Origin: Rhodobiaceae bacterium UBA6963
GTDB taxonomy: Bacteria; Pseudomonadota; Alphaproteobacteria; RS24
Length of the DNA stretch: 19,780 nucleotides
Assembly: GCA_002450335.1 (NCBI GenBank)
Contig: DJZB01000007.1
Span: 1-19,780 of the forward strand
Direction: 5' to 3'
Shown: in pieces, positions 14,599-19,780 of the stretch
Numbering within the stretch: position 1 is the first letter of the stretch
Layout: the number at the start of each line of letters is the position of its first letter
Translations under genes and position numbers: made by a program
Notes under the pieces: model-generated
Databases searched by the model: none
What the model was told of the DNA's origin: nothing
Seen by the model: only the letters and a program-made list of their open reading frames with translations

Positions 14599-15987
14599 TC
14601 AGATAAGGAAAATTGTAGCAAAACCCAAAAATGCTAGAAAACCAACAATATCTGTAATGGTTGTCACAAATACACCCGACGCAATAGCAGGATCAATACC
14701 TACTTTGTTAAGCCAAATCGGCACAAGAATCCCGGCCAGACCTGCAACAAACATATTCACGATCATCGCCATTGCCAGTACAATGCCTAACATCTCACTG
14801 CCAAACCAAAACCAGCCCGTAAGACCAAGTAAGACTGCAAACAAAATACCATTGAGCAGGCCAATTCCCATTTCACGCCCGATAACGCGTAATGTGTTAA
14901 TGGCAAGCAATTCACGAGTCGCCAGCGCACGAACTGTAATGGTCAATGTCTGAGTTGCAGCGTTTCCACCCATTGAAGCGACGATTGGCATAAGGATAGC
15001 CAATGCAACCATCTGTTCAATTGTGCCGTCAAAAAAGCCAATGACGATAGAAGCCAAAATAGCGGTCAGTAAATTAATCAGCAACCATGAAAACCGACCA
15101 CGCATAGCACGGAACATATCATCGCCAACTGTCTCATCCCCCACACCACCTAGGCGTAAAATATCTTCTTCGGCCTCTTCTGTAATAACTTCAAAAACAT
15201 CATCTGCAGTTATAACCCCAACAAGACGGTTGTCTTCATCCACAACAGGCGCGGAAACAAGATTATAGCGCTCAAACATCCGTGCCATATCCTCTCGGTC
15301 AAGCTCGGCTGAAATAGGTGTAAAGTTATCGTCAAGAATTTCTTGCATCAAAGTCGGGCGCCCGGAGCGCATGACTTTATTGAGCTTGACCATGCCGAGT
15401 GGCGTGTGGGTAGGGTCAACCACAAAGATTTCTAAAAAGTCATCCGGCAAATCTTCGGTGATGCGAAGATAGTCAATGACCTGCCCTACCGTCCAGAATG
15501 GCGGCACAGCCACCACATCGGATTGCATAAGGCGACCTGCACTTTCATCCGGGTAATCTAGTGAGCGCTGGAGAACAATTCTTTCGCCTTCAGGAAAAAG
15601 GTCCAAAATTTCCTTCTGGTCATCATCATCCAATTCACCAAGAACGAAAACGGCATCATCTGTTTCAAGTTCCTGCAAGGCAGCCGCCAGAAATTCAGGA
15701 TCCAACCTTTCAGCAATCCATGCCTGTGTATGATCATCAAGTTCAGCCAGCACATTAGGAGCTAAATCTTCACCTATGAGCTCGAAGAATTGTTCACGCT
15801 GACCGCCATTGAGTAACGCAATCATTTCTGCAATATCGGACTCGTGATGCGCCTCAAGCAGCTTTAAAAGCGTGTTTTTGTTTTCTTCTTTAAGGACAGA
15901 GACAGACGCATTAACCAGCTCGGCAATATGGTCACGCGTATCACCGATTTGTTCAGGCTTGGTCTGCTCCATTTTTTTTTCGGACAT
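14599..15987 (-). CDS. mgtE: Magnesium transporter MgtE
   Basis: MgtE is a dimeric inner-membrane Mg2+ channel gated by cytoplasmic magnesium. The 462-residue protein has the full layout. An acidic helical N domain covers about 20-140, a CBS pair about 145-270 (YNLVSAPVVD and NRLVGVITADDVFEVI mark the second), a plug helix about 275-298, and a transmembrane domain from 299 to the end with about five segments. The pore signature PIVASMGGNAATQ is at 334-346. TTITDIVGF contains D446, equivalent to the Mg2+-binding pore aspartate D432 of Thermus MgtE. The ATG at 15987 has GGGAA upstream at good spacing. Codons 3-6 form a run of nine A, immediately followed by a second in-frame ATG. I saw no M-box riboswitch in the 115 bases upstream. 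Confidence 0.96.
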   Translation of the reverse strand: MSEKKMEQTKPEQIGDTRDHIAELVNASVSVLKEENKNTLLKLLEAHHESDIAEMIALLNGGQREQFFELIGEDLAPNVLAELDDHTQAWIAERLDPEFLAAALQELETDDAVFVLGELDDDDQKEILDLFPEGERIVLQRSLDYPDESAGRLMQSDVVAVPPFWTVGQVIDYLRITEDLPDDFLEIFVVDPTHTPLGMVKLNKVMRSGRPTLMQEILDDNFTPISAELDREDMARMFERYNLVSAPVVDEDNRLVGVITADDVFEVITEEAEEDILRLGGVGDETVGDDMFRAMRGRFSWLLINLLTAILASIVIGFFDGTIEQMVALAILMPIVASMGGNAATQTLTITVRALATRELLAINTLRVIGREMGIGLLNGILFAVLLGLTGWFWFGSEMLGIVLAMAMIVNMFVAGLAGILVPIWLNKVGIDPAIASGVFVTTITDIVGFLAFLGFATIFLI

Positions 15988-16102
15988 TGGAATTCCCGCA
16001 CGAGATTAGCAGAGTTAACCCTTGGGTACTCCTTCGCGGGTATTTTTGCAATGTGATTTTCGCAGAATTACGCCGGACTTCCGTCAGATCTAAAACGAAA
16101 AC

Positions 16103-17179
16103 CTATTCAGCAGCAGTTTTCTCAAAGTTATCTCGGTTTGTGCCTTTGGTCACAACGACACCGTTCACCTGATCCTGATAGTCCTTAGCTTTATCCCGAG
16201 GGTTAAAGAACTGTTTGTACCAGATGCGCGTTTTACCGAATGGGCCATCTCCGATGACCTGTAAAACATTCAGACAAGGGCGCTTATTGAACCAGACCTC
16301 AAAATCTTGAAGAAAGGCAGCCTTACTGACATCATGAAATTCATTGGCGACAGCTTGGTCTTCCTCATTGGCAACCTCATTTTTACCTTTAACAAGAATG
16401 CCGTAGAACACACGAATTAGACCATCTTCAATGGGTGTGTTGGAAATCATCATCAATGAAGGGTAATCACCTTCAATTCTTGAGAGAAGAATTCCAGGTC
16501 CGGTGTACCAAGTATCATTAATCATCTGTGTTTCAGACATAGTACGGTGACCCGCAGCCAATCTTTGAACAATTACATGATCGTTAAATTCATTCTCAAA
16601 ATATTCCATATTGGTGCTGCCGTGGATAGGCGCGAGATGCGCCTTATCAGCCATATTATCAATGACTTCCATTGGATGCTGGTTCAGTTCACCAAGATCT
16701 TCAATTTTCCAATGTACCCATGATGGGTCTTCCCATTGTGGCAGTTCCGGCGGATCAAAGTTTGGTTCGCCCTGCTCTGTGTCGTGCCACATAAGCACAC
16801 TTCCACCCCATTCTTGAACAGGATAAGTGCGGATACATGCTGAAGCCGGAATCGGCGCTGGTGAGTATGGAATTTCGACACAATTACCGTCGGGTCCAAA
16901 CTGCCATCCATGATAAGGGCAACGAATATTATCGCCGTCAACATGCTCATTATCCATGACAACATAGGATGTTTCATTTTTACCGAGATGCGTGCCCATG
17001 TGTGGACAGTAAGCATCCATAAGCACAAGACGACCGCTATCTCCGCGGTAGAGGACCATATCTTGTCCGAAATATCTTAAATTAAGGGGTTTTTTGGAAA
17101 CTTCATCGGTACGAGCGACCATAAACCACCCTCTCGGGAAGGTAAATTCACCCAAATCATAATCTGCAGTTTTAGCCAT
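16103..17179 (-). CDS. Rieske [2Fe-2S] non-haem iron oxygenase, KshA-like
   Basis: This is a terminal oxygenase of 358 residues. The Rieske cluster ligands are C58 and H60 (CPHMG) and C87 and H90 (CPYHGW). The mononuclear iron site follows as N-x2-D-x2-H-x4-H with N175, D178, H181 and H186. Overall it resembles the KshA/DAF-36 branch, single-component oxygenases acting on steroid-like or other ring substrates and needing a separate reductase; none is in the window. The H60-C87 gap is 26 residues, about nine longer than the common 15-17, because of an insertion around 68-80; I believe related alphaproteobacterial oxygenases share it. GGAG lies seven bases before the ATG. It follows the OYE gene by 30 bases and is clearly in the same operon. 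The substrate is unknown. Confidence 0.9.
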   Translation of the reverse strand: MAKTADYDLGEFTFPRGWFMVARTDEVSKKPLNLRYFGQDMVLYRGDSGRLVLMDAYCPHMGTHLGKNETSYVVMDNEHVDGDNIRCPYHGWQFGPDGNCVEIPYSPAPIPASACIRTYPVQEWGGSVLMWHDTEQGEPNFDPPELPQWEDPSWVHWKIEDLGELNQHPMEVIDNMADKAHLAPIHGSTNMEYFENEFNDHVIVQRLAAGHRTMSETQMINDTWYTGPGILLSRIEGDYPSLMMISNTPIEDGLIRVFYGILVKGKNEVANEEDQAVANEFHDVSKAAFLQDFEVWFNKRPCLNVLQVIGDGPFGKTRIWYKQFFNPRDKAKDYQDQVNGVVVTKGTNRDNFEKTAAE

Positions 17180-17209
17180 TTTAGTGCTCCGGATAATTAT
17201 TAGATTAAT

Positions 17210-18436
17210 TTAGGCGGCCTCAGACGCCATTTCAACATTAATAGGACAAATAACCCCATCATCTGAGTCGATATGGGCTACACAACGGTTGCAGGATATG
17301 CAACCGGATGTTGATTGTTCTCCTGTTTCATAAATTTTTGGCAAGTCAGGTTCATGAATTAGTGTGCGCCCCAACACAATGCCATCAAAATCTTCATTCA
17401 TGACAGTTTTGAAGTTCGCCAAAGATTTAATGCCGCCTACCAGCGCAATTGGCATTTTTACAGCTTCGCGAACTTTCTTGGCATCATCCAAGAAGAACAT
17501 TTCTTTAAAAGGCATATCAGGGAACTTTTTGGCTGCAAGCGTGTAAACCAATTTAGCAATCAGGTTTTTCTGTATTGCAATCAATGGCTTAATTGCTGAA
17601 GGCCCTCGGAAGAGATACATCGGGCTTTTTGCACTAAACCCGCCGGTTAGAACCAGCAGAGATGCATCACCATCCTGCTCAATAATTTTTGACGCTTCTA
17701 TACAGTCATCCAGCGTCGATCCGCCTTCAAACCCGTCTTGGAGATTCAGTTTGACGACAATTGGCACATCCGGGCCGACAGCTTCGCGCACGCGGCGAAG
17801 TGCAAGGCGCGGGAAGCGCATGCGGTTTTCAAGACTGCCCCCAAATTTGTCACGTCTTGAATTATAGGCCGGGGACATAAACTGACTGAACAGATAACCA
17901 TGACCCATATGAAGTTCCAGCATATCGAAACCTGCCTCAACTGCGCGTTTTGCAGAAATGGCATAATCATCACATGTTTGCTCAATAATCTTTTCAGGCA
18001 TCGGGCGCATAAACGGGATACCGGCCAGCAAGCCATAGGGGTTCAATCCCCATGAAGCACTGAAGGAAAAAGGCTTTGAGGATAATTTTGAATAACGTGT
18101 TTGCATGCCGCAATGCGCCAGTTGAAGGGAGGCAGCAGCACCATGCTTATGAATTGTTGATGTAACTTTTTTCAGAACGCCCATAACACGGTCATCCTGC
18201 ATGCACATTTGATGATCAAAGGTTCGGGCATCTTCATTGACAGCGCCATAAGCGACGGTCACCACGCCTGCGCCACCGGCAGCAAATTTCTCATGAAACT
18301 GAACAAGCCTTTCATCAGGCACACCGCCTTGGGCGAGGCCTTCAAAAGTTGCAGCTTTGATTATTCTATTTTTGAGAGTCAGATTACCTAGCTTCCATGA
18401 CTCGAATACCGACTTCTCTGTATTTACTTTAGACAT
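17210..18436 (-). CDS. NADH:flavin oxidoreductase / Old Yellow Enzyme family, with Fe-S motif
   Basis: This FMN-binding TIM-barrel protein has 408 residues and probably reduces an activated C=C bond or acts as a dienoyl-CoA/enone reductase. Barrel features are Q105 in LQLAH, the active-site H176-x2-H179-G-Y181, the SPAYNSRRDKFGGSLENR segment, K229, GG at 334-335 and GR at 356-357. The C terminus has four cysteines, C379, C382, C385 and C397 (CX2CX2CX11C), like the [4Fe-4S] site of 2,4-dienoyl-CoA reductase and trimethylamine dehydrogenase. The protein stops soon after, so the FAD/NADPH half of those enzymes is absent and electrons must come from elsewhere. GGAGGG before the ATG is a strong ribosome binding site. 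A possible -10 box (TATAAT, 18489-18484) lies upstream, without a good -35. It is the first gene of the operon with the Rieske oxygenase. Confidence 0.9.
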   Translation of the reverse strand: MSKVNTEKSVFESWKLGNLTLKNRIIKAATFEGLAQGGVPDERLVQFHEKFAAGGAGVVTVAYGAVNEDARTFDHQMCMQDDRVMGVLKKVTSTIHKHGAAASLQLAHCGMQTRYSKLSSKPFSFSASWGLNPYGLLAGIPFMRPMPEKIIEQTCDDYAISAKRAVEAGFDMLELHMGHGYLFSQFMSPAYNSRRDKFGGSLENRMRFPRLALRRVREAVGPDVPIVVKLNLQDGFEGGSTLDDCIEASKIIEQDGDASLLVLTGGFSAKSPMYLFRGPSAIKPLIAIQKNLIAKLVYTLAAKKFPDMPFKEMFFLDDAKKVREAVKMPIALVGGIKSLANFKTVMNEDFDGIVLGRTLIHEPDLPKIYETGEQSTSGCISCNRCVAHIDSDDGVICPINVEMASEAA

Positions 18437-18620
18437 GACAACCCTCCGTTGGAGATAATAGCTAATTAGGAATTAATTTACAAATTATAAGCGTTGAAAA
18501 ATAAGCAATCTGACATTTATTTCTTAAAAACTCTTGTTTTGCGTAATATTATTTTGCGTTTTCTACGCAATGTGCGCTTAATGGCCTCAATCAATTATAA
18601 CGTCTAGGGGGGATATTTTT
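18437..18620. promoter_or_regulatory. Divergent control region between OYE operon and MFS gene
   Basis: These 184 AT-rich bases must hold the promoters of both the leftward OYE-Rieske operon and the rightward transporter. Seen directly are a TATAAT on the minus strand (18489-18484), a TATAAC on the plus strand (18596-18601), a run of six G (18607-18612) serving as ribosome binding site for the transporter, and the repeat cluster at 18537-18570. No clear -35 boxes were found, which is consistent with activator-dependent promoters but does not prove them. Confidence 0.5.
18537..18570. repeat. Operator-like cluster of TTTTGCGT direct repeats and inverted TACGCAA
   Basis: TTTTGCGT occurs at 18537-18544 and again at 18552-18559, 15 bases apart start to start. 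A reversed copy follows: TACGCAA at 18564-18570. The first copy, read as TTGCGTA (18539-18545), is an exact seven-base inverted partner of it; the second gives a six-base TTGCGT/ACGCAA pair with a five-base gap. Placement in the middle of a divergent promoter region makes a regulator binding site likely. No regulator gene is in the window. Confidence 0.5.
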
Positions 18621-19780
18621 ATGGGCGGGGACACACCAGATAAAATTTCATCAGACACAAAACCAACTAAAGGTTATGCCGCATACGTGCTATTGATGCT
18701 CTCTGCGCTTTATACAGTGAATTATGTTGATCGTTTTCTGGTCTCTGGATTGCTTGATCCCATTAAGGACTCGCTTGACGTTTCCAACACCTATATGGGG
18801 TTTTTGGTCGGCCCGGCTTTTGCTCTTTTTTACACCACGCTCGCCATTCCTATTGCCCGTCTGGCTGATAAGTATAGCCGCGTAAAAATCATTGCCACAG
18901 GGACATTGGTTTGGAGCTTGTTCACCGTTCTTAGTGGTTTTGCTGAAACCCCGGAAGCATTTCTCGTCGCACGTATTGGGGTCGGCATTGGAGAAGCGGC
19001 CTTTCTGGCACCCGCTTTTTCACTTTTAGCAGATTACTACCCGCCGCGCCGCCGCACCATGGCCTTTGCGATTTTAAACCTTGGGGTTTATTTTGGCCAA
19101 ATGGGCGGCTTAATTGGTGGGCCTGCCATTGAATCTGTTGCAGGTTGGCAAGCCGCATTTATTGCGTTGGGACTGCCGGGCATTATTCTGGCCGGTCTTA
19201 CAGTCATTACTATCCGCGAGCCGATGCGCGGCCAACTTGATGATGCAAACCCTCAAGATACCCAAAAAGACGCAGCCGCTATTCCGATAAAAACTCTGGT
19301 TTCCCTGCTTCTCAAAACCAGAAGCTATTCAATGATGACTGCCGGAACGGCACTTGGTGGATTTGCCGGATATGGTTTTGGCTATTGGGGGCCAACACTT
19401 TTCAGCCGAGGCTTTGATTTATCGCTGACAGAAGCGGGCGGACGATTTGCCATTTCCTTCGGTATCAGCGGATTATTTGGGGCGCTTCTCATGGGCTTTA
19501 TGTGTGACCGCCTTGCACAAAGAAACCACCGCTGGCCTTTTTGGCTATCTGCAGGCGGAGTTGTAGGGAGTATGGCCTTTATGATGGCTGTATGCCTAAC
19601 TGAAAATGTACAAATTGCGACGCTGCTTGCTTTCCCCGCAGGGCTACTTGGCGGCGGTTGGGTGGTTGCACTGCAAGCTGCATTGCAAGATTTGCTCCCC
19701 GGCAAAATCCGCGCAACATCTTCATCTATATGGGCTTTTGCGTTAACATTTGCCGGACTGGTTGGCGGTGTTCAGTTTGC
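18621..19780 (+). CDS. Spinster-like MFS transporter, 3' end outside the window
   Basis: This is a major facilitator superfamily permease in the inner membrane; 386 codons are present and perhaps 40-60 are missing. The frame is open to the last base. The N terminus is short and polar, followed by a first helix with NYVDRFL, typical of the spinster/MFS group that includes many alphaproteobacterial transporters beside aromatic or steroid catabolic genes. The loop 2-3 motif reads ARLADKYSR, a form of the MFS G-x3-D-R/K-x-G-R-R motif. GVGIGEAAFLAP with DYYPPRRRT in the next loop is also characteristic. The central cytoplasmic loop lies at about residues 195-230 (QLDDANPQDTQKD). A run of six G lies eight bases before the ATG. 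It is divergent from the OYE-Rieske operon and probably carries the substrate of that pathway, which is inference. Confidence 0.9.
   Translation, partial: MGGDTPDKISSDTKPTKGYAAYVLLMLSALYTVNYVDRFLVSGLLDPIKDSLDVSNTYMGFLVGPAFALFYTTLAIPIARLADKYSRVKIIATGTLVWSLFTVLSGFAETPEAFLVARIGVGIGEAAFLAPAFSLLADYYPPRRRTMAFAILNLGVYFGQMGGLIGGPAIESVAGWQAAFIALGLPGIILAGLTVITIREPMRGQLDDANPQDTQKDAAAIPIKTLVSLLLKTRSYSMMTAGTALGGFAGYGFGYWGPTLFSRGFDLSLTEAGGRFAISFGISGLFGALLMGFMCDRLAQRNHRWPFWLSAGGVVGSMAFMMAVCLTENVQIATLLAFPAGLLGGGWVVALQAALQDLLPGKIRATSSSIWAFALTFAGLVGGVQF

Noticed and set aside
15988..16102. Possible M-box Mg2+ riboswitch or terminator between the Rieske gene and mgtE
   Set aside because: The 115 bases are short for an M-box plus expression platform, and only a trivial ACCC/GGGT pairing was seen, with no T-run after it.
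19382..19705. 107-codon minus-strand frame at the right end
   Set aside because: It is opposite the MFS transporter, whose frame runs uninterrupted to the window edge with clear family motifs; the antisense product is low-complexity.
1..19780. CRISPR, IS elements, tRNA/rRNA genes, prophage or defence islands
   Set aside because: No spaced direct repeats, transposase motifs, terminal inverted repeats or cloverleaf-like sequence were seen, and the coding density leaves no gap above 184 bases.

Overview
The window looks like a gene-dense stretch of an alphaproteobacterial chromosome with moderate GC. The assignment rests on several families that are characteristic of that class: the division-site ATPase MipZ, the DUF3572 and DUF1489 proteins, a DinB with an N-terminal zinc-ribbon, a COG3146-type GNAT protein and a 55-residue L33. 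MipZ argues for a free-living alphaproteobacterium with FtsZ/ParB-based division. The genus cannot be fixed from the sequence. No RNA gene, insertion sequence, CRISPR array, prophage or attachment site was seen, and no gene-free stretch exceeds 300 bases.

Layout. (1) 1-3240, plus strand: the 3' part of rnr (RNase R), a Nudix hydrolase with a split Nudix box, and rpmG (ribosomal protein L33), closed by a clear intrinsic terminator. (2) 3333-7751, plus strand: a tight run of DUF3572 protein, HAD-like phosphatase, dinB (DNA polymerase IV), RidA-family protein, COG3146 GNAT/FemAB-like protein and HIT protein. The last three overlap by a few bases and are probably translationally coupled. (3) 7761-11399, minus strand: mipZ, then clpS and clpA, which are three bases apart, coding for the N-end-rule adaptor and the unfoldase it serves. 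(4) 11506-13148, plus strand: an SDR oxidoreductase whose stop overlaps the start of panC (pantothenate synthetase). (5) 13160-15987, minus strand: mgtE (magnesium channel), an exported six-bladed kelch-like protein 14 bases after it, and a DUF1489 protein. (6) 16103-19780: an OYE-family flavin oxidoreductase and a KshA-like Rieske oxygenase in one minus-strand operon, facing a divergent spinster-like MFS transporter that runs off the end of the window.

Most of the window is housekeeping: RNA turnover, translation, DNA damage tolerance, proteolysis, cell division, coenzyme A supply and magnesium uptake. The part that looks accessory is the last 3.7 kb. A Rieske oxygenase, a flavin reductase and a transporter around a shared control region with operator-like repeats suggest uptake and oxidation of a hydrophobic ring compound, perhaps a steroid-like or aromatic one. 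The substrate and the ferredoxin reductase are not visible. I did not find a clearly new biological system. The best candidates for a second look are this catabolic unit and its operator, the SDR-panC coupling, and a promoter-embedded inverted repeat before the DUF1489 gene.
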